NCBI RefSeq assembly: GCF_000275725.1
Contig: NZ_AJTS01000038.1
Location: 1-64,000 of the forward strand
Source: Vreelandella stevensii S18214
GTDB taxonomy: Bacteria > Pseudomonadota > Gammaproteobacteria > Pseudomonadales > Halomonadaceae
Length of the DNA stretch: 64,000 nt
Reading direction: 5' to 3'
Both the position numbers and the translations under genes were made by a program. Positions 19,173 to 27,003 of the stretch are shown here, one piece after another. The stretch's first letter is position 1. The number at the start of each line of letters is the position of its first letter. Below the pieces are notes generated by a model, which did not search any database, had not been told where the DNA came from, and saw nothing but the letters and a program-made list of their open reading frames with translations.

Positions 19173-20861
19173 ATGATGCTGCGGCTGGCGCCCATTACCC
19201 TCGTGGCGCTGCTAGTCCTGCCGGTGACGGCAGGGCTGGCCATGGTGCTGCTGCCCGCCTTTGGCTACCTGCCGGTCATTGGTCGCGAGCAGCTGAGCCT
19301 CGCCCCCTGGCAACAGCTGCTGGCCCAGCCGGGGCTGGGCCGCTCGGTGCTGGTCAGCCTGTTCAGCGGCCTGGCCAGCACTGCCCTGGCGCTGCTGGTG
19401 GTGGTGCTGTTTCTGGCCGCCAGCCAGGGCACCTGGCTTGACCGCAGCCTGCGGCGATGGGTGTCGCCGCTGCTGTCGATTCCCCATGCGGCGGTGGCCT
19501 TTGGCTTTGCCTTCCTGATCGCCCCGTCCGGCCTGACGGCGCGGCTCTTTTCGCCCTGGCTGACCGGCTGGGAGAGCCCGCCTGACGCGCTGGTGGTCAA
19601 TGACCCCTGGGGGGTGGCCTTGACCCTTGGCCTGGTGCTCAAGGAAGCGCCCTTCCTACTACTGATGAGCCTGGCAGCGCTGCCCCAGCTGCAGCCCGAA
19701 AAGCGGCTTCGGCTTGCCCGGTCGCTGGGCTATACCCCGGTAATCGGCTGGCTGAAGGTGGTGCTGCCCTCGCTCTACCCGCTGATTCGGCTGCCGGTCT
19801 ACGCGGTGATCGCCTACGCTACCTCGGTAGTGGATATGGCGCTGATTCTGGGCCCGCGCCTGCCGCCGACCCTCAGCGTGTCGATTCTGGGCTGGCTCAA
19901 CGACCCGGACATCACCCGCCGCCTGATGGCCTCTGCCGCGGCCGTGCTGCAACTGGGGGTCACGGTGCTGGCCCTGCTGCTTTGGTGGCTCATGGAGCAG
20001 GGTGTGCGCTGGTCAAGCCGGGGCTGGCTCGTCAACGGCAGCCGCCAGCGCGGCGCCACGGCAGTGAAGATTGCGGGCCGAGGCGGCCTGACCCTGGTAA
20101 CCGTCGCCGCCCTGGCGGCCCTGGCGGGGCTGGCGCTGTTTTCGGTGGCCGGTTTCTGGCGCTTTCCTGAGCTGTTTCCGCAAGTGTTGACCCTGGACCA
20201 CTGGCAGCGCAGCGCCCCTCAGCTCGCAGGTCCCCTGCGGACGACCCTGGCCATTGCGGTGGTCTCCACGGGGGTGGCGGCGCTATTGGTGGTGGCGGCG
20301 CTGGAGCATGAGCAGCGCCAGCAGATTCGTCCTTCCCGTGCCCTGTGGCTGCTGTACTTGCCGTTACTGGTGCCGCAGATTGCGTTTCTGTTTGGCTTGA
20401 TCGTAGCGGCGGAAAGCCTCGGGATTCGCCCGCAGCTGGCATTGGTGATGGCGGGCCATTTGCTGTTCGTGCTGCCCTATCTTTACCTGTCGTTGGCGGA
20501 AGCCTATCGCCAGCTCGACCCGCGCTGGATTCACATGGCACAGTCGCTGGGCGTCACGCCCAACCTCGCGTTTTGGCGGGTGCGGTTGCCGCTGCTGCTC
20601 GCCCCGCTGCTGACGTCGCTGGCCGTCGGGTTGGCCGTGAGCATCAGCCAGTACCTGCCCACGCAGCTGCTGGGGGCGGGCAGGGTTTCCACCGTGACCA
20701 CTGAGGCGGTCGCCCTCGCATCCGGCGGCAATCGCCGTTTGATTGGCGTCTGGGCGCTGGTGCAGGCCGTTCTGCCGCTGGCGGGTTTCATGCTGGCGCT
20801 GGCGATCCCCCGCTGGCTGGGAGCGCCCCGCAGCGTCTCATCCAACGAAGGAGCCCGGTAA
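19173..20861 (+). CDS. Fused double-domain ABC permease, YnjC-like
   Basis: Integral membrane protein of 562 residues made of two binding-protein-dependent permease domains in tandem, each with about six helices. EAA-type coupling loops are visible as A-R-S-L-G-Y-T-P in the first half and A-Q-S-L-G-V-T-P in the second. Such fusion replaces a homodimer or heterodimer, as in YnjC and the ThiP/FbpB permeases. A weak ribosome site precedes ATG 19173. The stop overlaps the ATPase start by one base (TAATG). Confidence 0.87.
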   Translation: MMLRLAPITLVALLVLPVTAGLAMVLLPAFGYLPVIGREQLSLAPWQQLLAQPGLGRSVLVSLFSGLASTALALLVVVLFLAASQGTWLDRSLRRWVSPLLSIPHAAVAFGFAFLIAPSGLTARLFSPWLTGWESPPDALVVNDPWGVALTLGLVLKEAPFLLLMSLAALPQLQPEKRLRLARSLGYTPVIGWLKVVLPSLYPLIRLPVYAVIAYATSVVDMALILGPRLPPTLSVSILGWLNDPDITRRLMASAAAVLQLGVTVLALLLWWLMEQGVRWSSRGWLVNGSRQRGATAVKIAGRGGLTLVTVAALAALAGLALFSVAGFWRFPELFPQVLTLDHWQRSAPQLAGPLRTTLAIAVVSTGVAALLVVAALEHEQRQQIRPSRALWLLYLPLLVPQIAFLFGLIVAAESLGIRPQLALVMAGHLLFVLPYLYLSLAEAYRQLDPRWIHMAQSLGVTPNLAFWRVRLPLLLAPLLTSLAVGLAVSISQYLPTQLLGAGRVSTVTTEAVALASGGNRRLIGVWALVQAVLPLAGFMLALAIPRWLGAPRSVSSNEGAR

Positions 20862-21496
20862 TGAACACAGCTCGACATGCCCTGACCCTGGAGCAGGTGC
20901 GCATTTTCCTGGCTGAGCGCGAACTGCTCCACATCGAAGCCACCATCGCCCCCGGCGACGTGCTGACCGTCATGGGGCCTTCCGGCTCGGGCAAATCGAC
21001 CCTGCTGGCCTTGCTGGCCGGTTTTCTCGCCGCCCCCTTTCGTGCCGAAGGCCGTCTATGGCTGGGCGAGCGCGAGCTCTCCCCCCTGCCAGCAGAGCGG
21101 CGTGGCATCGGCCTGCTGTTTCAGGACCCGCTGCTGTTCCCCCACCTTAGCGTGGCGGGCAACCTGCGCTTTGGCCTGCCCAAGCGCAGCCCGCAACCCC
21201 AGGCACAGGTGGCCCATGCGCTGGCTCAGGTCGGGCTGGCCGGTTACGAAGCGCGTGACCCGACCACCCTTTCCGGCGGGCAGCAAGCCCGGGTCGCGCT
21301 GATGCGCTTGCTGCTCTCCCAGCCCCGGGCCGTATTGCTGGACGAGCCGTTTTCCAAACTGGACACGGCGCTGCGCCAGGAAATGCGTGCGCTGGTGTTC
21401 GGGCAGCTCCGCGACGCCGGGCTACCAACCCTGCTGGTCACCCACGACGAGGCCGACGCCTCGGCAGCGGGAGGCGACGTGCTTGTCCTCGACTGA
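20861..21496 (+). CDS. ABC transporter ATP-binding protein, YnjD-like
   Basis: Importer ATPase of 211 residues: Walker A G-P-S-G-S-G-K-S-T near residue 40, Q-loop in L-L-F-Q-D-P-L, signature L-S-G-G-Q-Q-A-R-V, Walker B V-L-L-D-E-P-F-S, and switch histidine in L-V-T-H-D-E-A. It is short, without a C-terminal regulatory domain, like YnjD. AAGGAG precedes the start. Its 3' end overlaps the next gene by 14 bases. Confidence 0.9.
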   Translation: MNTARHALTLEQVRIFLAERELLHIEATIAPGDVLTVMGPSGSGKSTLLALLAGFLAAPFRAEGRLWLGERELSPLPAERRGIGLLFQDPLLFPHLSVAGNLRFGLPKRSPQPQAQVAHALAQVGLAGYEARDPTTLSGGQQARVALMRLLLSQPRAVLLDEPFSKLDTALRQEMRALVFGQLRDAGLPTLLVTHDEADASAAGGDVLVLD

Positions 21497-22202
21497 CCAC
21501 GGCCCCGGGCTTCCCAGGGTGACGCTCATCATCCCGATGCTTAATGAAGCGGTGAGCATTCACGCCACGCTGATGCGCCTGCAACCGCTACGCTCGCAAG
21601 GCGTCGAAGTGCTGGTGGTGGATGGCGGCAGTCGCGACGCCAGCGTGGCACTCGCCACCCCGCTGGCCGACGCGGTGCTCGAAAGCCCGCCGGGCAGAGC
21701 GCGGCAGATGAACCTGGGCGCCCGGCAGGCGCGAGCGCCCCTGCTACTGTTCCTGCACGCCGATACCCACCTGCCCTGGGGCCATGAAACCCGGGCCATC
21801 GATGCGCTTTGCCAGGCGCTGCTGCACCGCCACTGGGGGCGCTTTGACATTCGTCTGGCAGGGCAAAGCCGCTGGCTGCCGCTCGTCGCCGCGCTGATGA
21901 ACCGACGCTCTCGGCTCAGCGGCATCGCCACCGGCGACCAGGGGCTGTTCGTGCGTCGTGAGACGTTTTTTGCGCTGGGCGGCTTTCCCGACCAGCCGCT
22001 GATGGAAGATATCGAACTCAGCAAGCGCCTGAAGGCGTACTCACCGCCCGCCTGTCTGCCCCATAAAGTGGTAAGCTCGGGCAGGCGCTGGGACCAGCAG
22101 GGCGCCTGGACAACCATCTGCCTGATGTGGCGGCTGCGCTACCGCTACTGGCGTGGCGTCAGTGCCACGCAACTGGCCAAGGAGTACCGTGATGCCCGTT
22201 GA
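21483..22202 (+). CDS. Family 2 glycosyltransferase, TIGR04283 type
   Basis: GT-A fold transferase of 239 residues. It begins with V-T-L-I-I-P-M-L-N-E, has V-V-D-G-G-S-R-D-A-S and the metal/nucleotide motif L-F-L-H-A-D-T, and ends with the A-T-G-D-Q-G-L-F-V and M-E-D-I-E-L-S-K-R-L segments. This pattern belongs to the TIGR04283 group, named for arsenosugar clusters; the true substrate here is unknown. No ATG is usable: TTG at 21483 follows GGGAGG at seven bases and overlaps the ATPase stop by 14 bases. GTG 21516 is the alternative start. It is probably a partner of the next gene. Confidence 0.82.
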   Translation: MSSTDHGPGLPRVTLIIPMLNEAVSIHATLMRLQPLRSQGVEVLVVDGGSRDASVALATPLADAVLESPPGRARQMNLGARQARAPLLLFLHADTHLPWGHETRAIDALCQALLHRHWGRFDIRLAGQSRWLPLVAALMNRRSRLSGIATGDQGLFVRRETFFALGGFPDQPLMEDIELSKRLKAYSPPACLPHKVVSSGRRWDQQGAWTTICLMWRLRYRYWRGVSATQLAKEYRDAR

Positions 22203-22818
22203 CTCACTGTCTGCCCACTTGCATCTGTTGGCCAAGGCCCCACTGCCCGGCCATGCCAAGACCCGGCTAATCCCTGCTCTGGGCCCTCAGGGGGCCGCCG
22301 ATGCTCATGCCACCATGGTGCGCCACTGTGTGGCCACGGCCTGCGAGGCCCTGGGGGCGAGCCAGGTCACGCTCTGGACCTCGCTGGAGCATAATCACCC
22401 GCTGTTTCTGGAGCTGCAGGCGCAGCATGGCATTGCCCTGGCGGCCCAGCAGCCTGGCGACGTGGGCATGCGCGTTCGCCGGGCACTGAATCACACGTCA
22501 GGCTACCCGGCCATGGTCATGGGCACCGACTGTCCCAGCATCAGCGTGGCCATGCTGCGACGCTGCCGAGCAGCCCTGGCCACCTTTGATGTGGTCATTT
22601 TGCCCGCCGAAGATGGCGGCTACGGGCTGATTGGCAGCCACCAGGACTACCCCGAGCTGTTCACGGCGATTCCCTGGGGCTCCGAGCAGGTGCTGAGCGT
22701 AACCCGCGAACGCCTTGCCGCGTTGGGCCTGGAGGCCGCCTACCCCGACACCATGTGGGACATCGACCGCCCCGAAGACTGGTTTCGCTGGCAACAACTT
22801 CATCAAGCGAGTGTGTAA
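22192..22818 (+). CDS. TIGR04282/DUF2064 glycosyltransferase-like protein
   Basis: Protein of 208 residues with a nucleotidyl/glycosyl-transferase-like fold: the N-terminal A-K-A-P-L-P-G-H-A-K-T-R-L loop, the M-G-T-D-C-P-S acidic motif and the L-P-A-E-D-G-G-Y-G-L-I segment are diagnostic of DUF2064. It commonly pairs with TIGR04283 proteins, as here. The ATG overlaps the previous stop by 11 bases, with AAGGAG upstream. The catalytic role is not defined in most organisms. Confidence 0.84.
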   Translation: MPVDSLSAHLHLLAKAPLPGHAKTRLIPALGPQGAADAHATMVRHCVATACEALGASQVTLWTSLEHNHPLFLELQAQHGIALAAQQPGDVGMRVRRALNHTSGYPAMVMGTDCPSISVAMLRRCRAALATFDVVILPAEDGGYGLIGSHQDYPELFTAIPWGSEQVLSVTRERLAALGLEAAYPDTMWDIDRPEDWFRWQQLHQASV

Positions 22819-22872
22819 GGCATTCTCGCGTATCGTCACTGACCATCACCTCTTCCTCTCCCGGAGCCTGCC

Positions 22873-25011
22873 ATGAATCGTCAGCGCCTGCTGCTCATCA
22901 CCCTGCTGCTGTTGGCCATACTGGGCTTTTACGTCAGTGGCGCCCACACCTTCTTTACCCTAGAGACCTTGCAGGCCTACCGCAGCCAGTTTCAGGCCGC
23001 GTTCCAGCAGTCTCCCTGGCAAGTGGCGGGTCTGTTCTTCGCGGTGTATGTGGTGATGACGGCGCTCTCCTTGCCCGGTGCGGCCTTGTTGACGCTACTG
23101 GGCGGGGCACTGTTTGGCCTGGGCTGGGGGCTGCTGATCATCTCCTTTGCCAGCACCCTGGGGGCCACCCTGGCGTTCCTGCTCTCGCGCTTCTTGTTTC
23201 GTGGGCCGATTGAAAAGCGCTTTCCCCGCCAGTTCGAGACGGTCAACCGGGGCGTGGAGAAGGACGGCGCGTTCTATCTGTTCACGCTGCGCCTGGTGCC
23301 GATCTTCCCGTTTTTCATGATCAATCTGGTCATGGGACTCACGCGGATCAAGCTCACCACGTTTTACTGGGTGAGCCAGCTGGGCATGCTGCCGGGCACG
23401 GCCGTCTACGTCAACGCGGGCGGCCAGCTGGGTGAGCTGGAGAGCCTGGGGGGGATCGTCTCGCCGGGGCTGCTGGCTTCGTTTGCACTGCTGGCGGTGT
23501 TTCCTTGGCTGGCCCGGCGTATTGCCGCCGCCGTGCAAACACGCAAGGTTTACCAGGACTTTACCCGGCCTGCACGCTTCGATTACGACATCGTGGTGAT
23601 CGGCGGTGGCTCGGCGGGGCTGGTCACCAGCTACATCGCCAGCGCCGTCAACGCCAAGGTAGCCCTCGTTGAAAAGCACAAGATGGGCGGCGACTGCCTG
23701 AATACCGGCTGCGTGCCTTCCAAAGCGTTGATACGGGCGGCACGGGCGGCCCACGAGATTCGCACCGCCCATCGGTTTGGCGTCAGCGCCAGTGCCCCCG
23801 AGGTGGACTTTGCCAAAGTGATGGGCCATGTCCATCAAGCCATTGCCGACATCGAGCCCCACGACAGCGTCGAGCGCTATACCGGGCTGGGGGTCACGGT
23901 GTATCAGGACCACGCCCAGCTCGTCACGCCCTGGCAAGTTCGCGTGGGGAATACCACGCTCACCGCGCGCCATATCGTGCTGGCCACGGGGGCTCGCCCA
24001 CGGGTGCCGCCGCTGCCCGGCATCGAGCACGCGCCACTGCTCACCTCGGAAAACCTGTGGTCGCTCACCGAGCTGCCCAAGCGCCTGGTGGTGCTGGGCG
24101 GCGGCGCCATTGGCTGCGAACTCAGCCAAAGCTTTGCTCGGCTGGGCAGTCAGGTCACCCTGGTTGAAGGTGCGCCCCAGCTGTTGGGCCGTGAAGATAG
24201 CGAGGTAGGCGAGCATGTGGCAGGCACGCTCTCCGGGGAAGGCGTGACGGTGATGACGGGCGCCACTGCGCTGGAAGTCAGCCAGGCAGACGGTGCACAC
24301 CAGCTCGTCATCGAGCACCAGGGGGAACGCTTGACGCTGGCGTTCGATTATTTGCTGGTCAGCGCGGGGCGTCAGGCCAACGTGGAAGGCCTGGGGCTGG
24401 AAACACTGGGCATCAGTACGACCCAGGTCGGCACCCTGGCCCTCAATGAGCGGCTGCAAACCCGGGTGCCCAACATCTGGGCCTGCGGTGATCTGGCAGG
24501 CCCCTATCAGCTGACCCATGCGGCGGCGCATCAGGCCTGGCACGCCGCCGTCAACGCCCTGTTTGGCGAGCTGAAAAGCTTCGCCGTGGATTACCGTTTC
24601 ATGCCCGCCGTTACCTACGTACAGCCGGAGGTGGCGCGGGTGGGGCTGAATGAAAAAGAGGCCACCGCCAAAGGCATTGCCTACGAAGTGACCCGCTACG
24701 CCATGCGCGACAGCGACCGCGCCATTGCCGAAGGTGCCACCGACGGCTTCATCAAGGTGCTGACCGTGCCCGGCAAGGACAAGATTCTGGGCGCCACCAT
24801 CGTGGCGGAAAACGCTGGCGAGTGGCTGGGCGAATTCACCCTGGCCATGAAACACGGGTTGGGGCTGAACAAGCTGCTCGGCACCATTCACCCCTACCCC
24901 ACCCTGGGCGAAGCGGCCAAGGCCACCGCAGGCGTATGGAAGAACGCGCACAAACCCGAGCGTGTGCTGGCCTGGTTGAACCGCTACTTTCACTGGCGCC
25001 GTGGCGAATGA
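22873..25011 (+). CDS. TVP38/TMEM64 membrane domain fused to FAD-disulfide oxidoreductase
   Basis: Fusion protein of 712 residues. Residues 1 to about 230 are a TVP38/DedA-like (SNARE-associated) membrane domain with several helices and the typical F-P-F-F-M-I-N-L-V-M-G and G-T-A-V-Y-V-N-A-G segments. From about 238 a class I pyridine nucleotide-disulfide oxidoreductase follows, with the FAD motif V-I-G-G-G-S-A-G-L, a redox pair C275/C280 in G-G-D-C-L-N-T-G-C-V-P-S-K, an NAD(P)H motif V-L-G-G-G-A-I-G-C-E, and the C-terminal H-P-Y-P-T-L-G-E active-site segment. It resembles MerA or dihydrolipoamide dehydrogenase but lacks the MerA C-terminal Cys pair. The substrate is unknown. GGAG precedes the start; it ends the run of close genes from 16862. 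Confidence 0.86.
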   Translation: MNRQRLLLITLLLLAILGFYVSGAHTFFTLETLQAYRSQFQAAFQQSPWQVAGLFFAVYVVMTALSLPGAALLTLLGGALFGLGWGLLIISFASTLGATLAFLLSRFLFRGPIEKRFPRQFETVNRGVEKDGAFYLFTLRLVPIFPFFMINLVMGLTRIKLTTFYWVSQLGMLPGTAVYVNAGGQLGELESLGGIVSPGLLASFALLAVFPWLARRIAAAVQTRKVYQDFTRPARFDYDIVVIGGGSAGLVTSYIASAVNAKVALVEKHKMGGDCLNTGCVPSKALIRAARAAHEIRTAHRFGVSASAPEVDFAKVMGHVHQAIADIEPHDSVERYTGLGVTVYQDHAQLVTPWQVRVGNTTLTARHIVLATGARPRVPPLPGIEHAPLLTSENLWSLTELPKRLVVLGGGAIGCELSQSFARLGSQVTLVEGAPQLLGREDSEVGEHVAGTLSGEGVTVMTGATALEVSQADGAHQLVIEHQGERLTLAFDYLLVSAGRQANVEGLGLETLGISTTQVGTLALNERLQTRVPNIWACGDLAGPYQLTHAAAHQAWHAAVNALFGELKSFAVDYRFMPAVTYVQPEVARVGLNEKEATAKGIAYEVTRYAMRDSDRAIAEGATDGFIKVLTVPGKDKILGATIVAENAGEWLGEFTLAMKHGLGLNKLLGTIHPYPTLGEAAKATAGVWKNAHKPERVLAWLNRYFHWRRGE

Positions 25012-25044
25012 CCACCGCGGGCAGGGGCGCTTGGGTGCGATGGA

Positions 25045-25440
25045 TCAGGGGGGTTGTGGGTCGTTTACGAAGTTTTCCATGATGTCGCGCACCAGTTTCC
25101 GCTGTGCCTGGGGTAACTGGCGATACAGGGCCAACAGCCTCAGTTCATCGGCATCGGGGGATACCTGCCAGGCGGCGGCAGGCTCCTTGACACCCACCAC
25201 CTCAGCCGCGCCGTAACGCAAATAGTGCGGAGAGACGGACAACCACTGGGCCAGAACCAGCAGCTTTTCCTGGCTTGGAAACGAGTCTCCCCGCAACCAG
25301 CGCCTGACCGCCTGGAAGGTGATGGGTTTTCCCCAATAGCGCAGATTGAATTCACGCTCCAGAACGGAGGGTCGGGCTTCGTACCCTGCCGCTTGCATGG
25401 CGGCTATCAAACGCTCGGCAAACATGCTTTTTTCATTCAT
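25045..25440 (-). CDS. XRE/phage-repressor-like transcriptional regulator
   Basis: DNA-binding protein of 131 residues. The N-terminal half has a lambda-repressor-type helix-turn-helix: E-F-N-L-R-Y, then the probable recognition helix T-F-Q-A-V-R-R-W-L-R-G, then L-A-Q-W-L-S-V-S-P-H-Y-L-R-Y-G. The C-terminal half (about 85-131) is a short helical tail rather than a peptidase or metabolite domain. It is divergent from a diguanylate cyclase gene, with paired operator-like repeats in the shared intergenic region, so it probably controls itself and that gene. The signal it senses is not evident. Confidence 0.8.
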   Translation of the reverse strand: MNEKSMFAERLIAAMQAAGYEARPSVLEREFNLRYWGKPITFQAVRRWLRGDSFPSQEKLLVLAQWLSVSPHYLRYGAAEVVGVKEPAAAWQVSPDADELRLLALYRQLPQAQRKLVRDIMENFVNDPQPP

Positions 25441-25450
25441 GCCGCCAATG

Positions 25451-25526
25451 TGAAGTGATTCTTCAATAAGAGTTGAATAACGGTTAACCTTCTGATTGAA
25501 TCATTACTTCAATTCCGAATTAAACT
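25451..25526. promoter_or_regulatory. Paired operator-like repeats between XRE regulator and GGDEF gene
   Basis: Two near-identical palindromes lie in the intergenic region: 25451-25466 (TGAAGTGATTCTTCAA) and 25496-25512 (TTGAATCATTACTTCAA). One is the reverse complement of the other at 13 of 16 positions, and their starts are 45 bases apart, about four helical turns. An extra half site TTGAA is at 25473-25477. The right-hand site overlaps a possible -35 (TTGAAT) paired with a -10 near TTAAAC/TAAACT (25520-25526) for the plus-strand gene. The left-hand site sits just upstream of the regulator start. They are likely binding sites for the XRE protein. Confidence 0.65.
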
Positions 25527-25575
25527 AAACCGTGCACACGCAAGACGGCCGCTAGCGCGCCAGGAGTCTGCCAGG

Positions 25576-26967
25576 ATGAGCCAGACGCCTTATCTTCCCG
25601 AACCGAGTTATCTGCACCGGGCGTTATCGACCCTTGGTTCGGCACCCGACCCGGATACGCTGCTGAAGGGGCTGGCCAGCACGCTGTACCATATCAACCG
25701 TCAGCAGCCCATCGCCCTGTACCGTCTTCACGACGCCAAAGCCCTGCACCTGACCTACTATCTTTCGCCTGCTGGCCAACAGGCAGCCCCCCATGCGCTG
25801 CGGCTCATCACCTCGCTCGCCTCTTTGTCCACGCTCGGGCTGGACTATCGCGACATCCAAGGCGAGTTCGGCATTTGGGGCTATGTGGCTTATCCAACGC
25901 CGGATACTCATGAGCAAACCCAGTGGCTGACGCTCTTCATCGACCTTGCCAGCCAGCGCCTGCGTCTTTTGAAGGCCGCCAATGCAACGGAGAGGCGTAT
26001 ACGCCTGAGGCGGCGAAGACGCTCGATTCTCAAAGACATGCAGCACACATGCAGTATCGAGCATCTCGTTCAACGTCACGGACAAAGCTGGTGTCGCATC
26101 TTTCAAGCGGTCGGCATAGCGCTCTATTATCAGGAAGAGCTGGCCTGCTTTGGCCAGTGCCCCCCTGAGCGCCAGCTTCTAGCGGCCATCACGTCCCTGG
26201 CAGCACCGCTGGACGACACGGAGGCCATCAAGCTTGATGGCGAGTGCGCGGGCGGGATTGCCGTCAGTGTTCATGTTGCTGACGCACAGCCAGCGTGGCT
26301 GATGCTGTTTCGTCGTCGTCACGCCGTGCCACTGCTGCCCGAACTGAGCTGCCCGCATACTCCTGTCGGCTACTGGCTCGCATCCGAGATCAACAGCCTT
26401 GCCGAGCTGGCCGATGACTTGACCTCGGTCATCACGGCCATCGAAATCGCCAATCTCAACCAGCAGCTCGTCGCCACGAATCAATGGCTGGAAACCCTGG
26501 CGCACAAGGACGCCCTTACCCAGTGCTGGAACCGTTACTATACCGAACTGGTGCTCGACAGTATCGACCCGACCCACACCACCATGGCGCTCATTCTGTT
26601 CGACATCGACGATTTCAAGCGCATCAATGACACTCATGGGCATGCGGTAGGCGATGATGTGTTGCGCGATCTGGTCGGCGTGGTAGAGAGAGTCTTGCGC
26701 CAAGGAGACCACCTTGGCCGCTGGGGCGGCGAAGAGTTCATGATTCTGGCCAGGGAGCTCGACCATGAGGGCACCTTGCAGTTTGCCAACCGCGTACGGC
26801 TAGCCGTCGCAAACGTCCGCTTCGCCGTGGCGGCGCCGGTCTCGATCAGTATGGGAGCCACGCTGCTACACGCCCATGAATCGCCTCGGCAATGGCTTGA
26901 ACGCGCCGACCAGGGCCTCTATCTTGCCAAGCAGGCTGGCAAGAACCGGTGCGTTCTTTGCCCTTGA
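25576..26967 (+). CDS. Diguanylate cyclase (GGDEF) with GAF/PHY-like sensor region
   Basis: Soluble protein of 463 residues. The C-terminal GGDEF domain (about 300-463) keeps F-D-I-D-D-F-K-R-I-N-D, the active-site G-G-E-E-F, and an allosteric I-site R-Q-G-D five residues before it, so it should make cyclic di-GMP under product inhibition. The N-terminal 290 residues look like two sensor modules; G-I-A-L-Y-Y-Q-E-E-L-A-C-F-G with P-P-E-R-Q is reminiscent of a phytochrome PHY-type domain, but no chromophore cysteine can be assigned. It is divergent from an XRE regulator. The cyclase call is firm; the sensor assignment is weak. Confidence 0.9.
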   Translation: MSQTPYLPEPSYLHRALSTLGSAPDPDTLLKGLASTLYHINRQQPIALYRLHDAKALHLTYYLSPAGQQAAPHALRLITSLASLSTLGLDYRDIQGEFGIWGYVAYPTPDTHEQTQWLTLFIDLASQRLRLLKAANATERRIRLRRRRRSILKDMQHTCSIEHLVQRHGQSWCRIFQAVGIALYYQEELACFGQCPPERQLLAAITSLAAPLDDTEAIKLDGECAGGIAVSVHVADAQPAWLMLFRRRHAVPLLPELSCPHTPVGYWLASEINSLAELADDLTSVITAIEIANLNQQLVATNQWLETLAHKDALTQCWNRYYTELVLDSIDPTHTTMALILFDIDDFKRINDTHGHAVGDDVLRDLVGVVERVLRQGDHLGRWGGEEFMILARELDHEGTLQFANRVRLAVANVRFAVAAPVSISMGATLLHAHESPRQWLERADQGLYLAKQAGKNRCVLCP

Positions 26968-27003
26968 CGCTGCCCTGCAGCCTTCGACACAAGAGTATCC
27001 CCG

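Noticed and set aside
21387-21482. Longer N terminus for the TIGR04283 transferase from ATG 21387
   Set aside because: This stretch lies within the ATPase gene and translates to a Ser/Pro/Thr-rich shadow; GGGAGG before TTG 21483 gives a better start.
23095-24993. 632-codon minus-strand frame opposite the TVP38-oxidoreductase gene
   Set aside because: Composition is typical of antisense G+C-rich shadow and has no recognisable domain.
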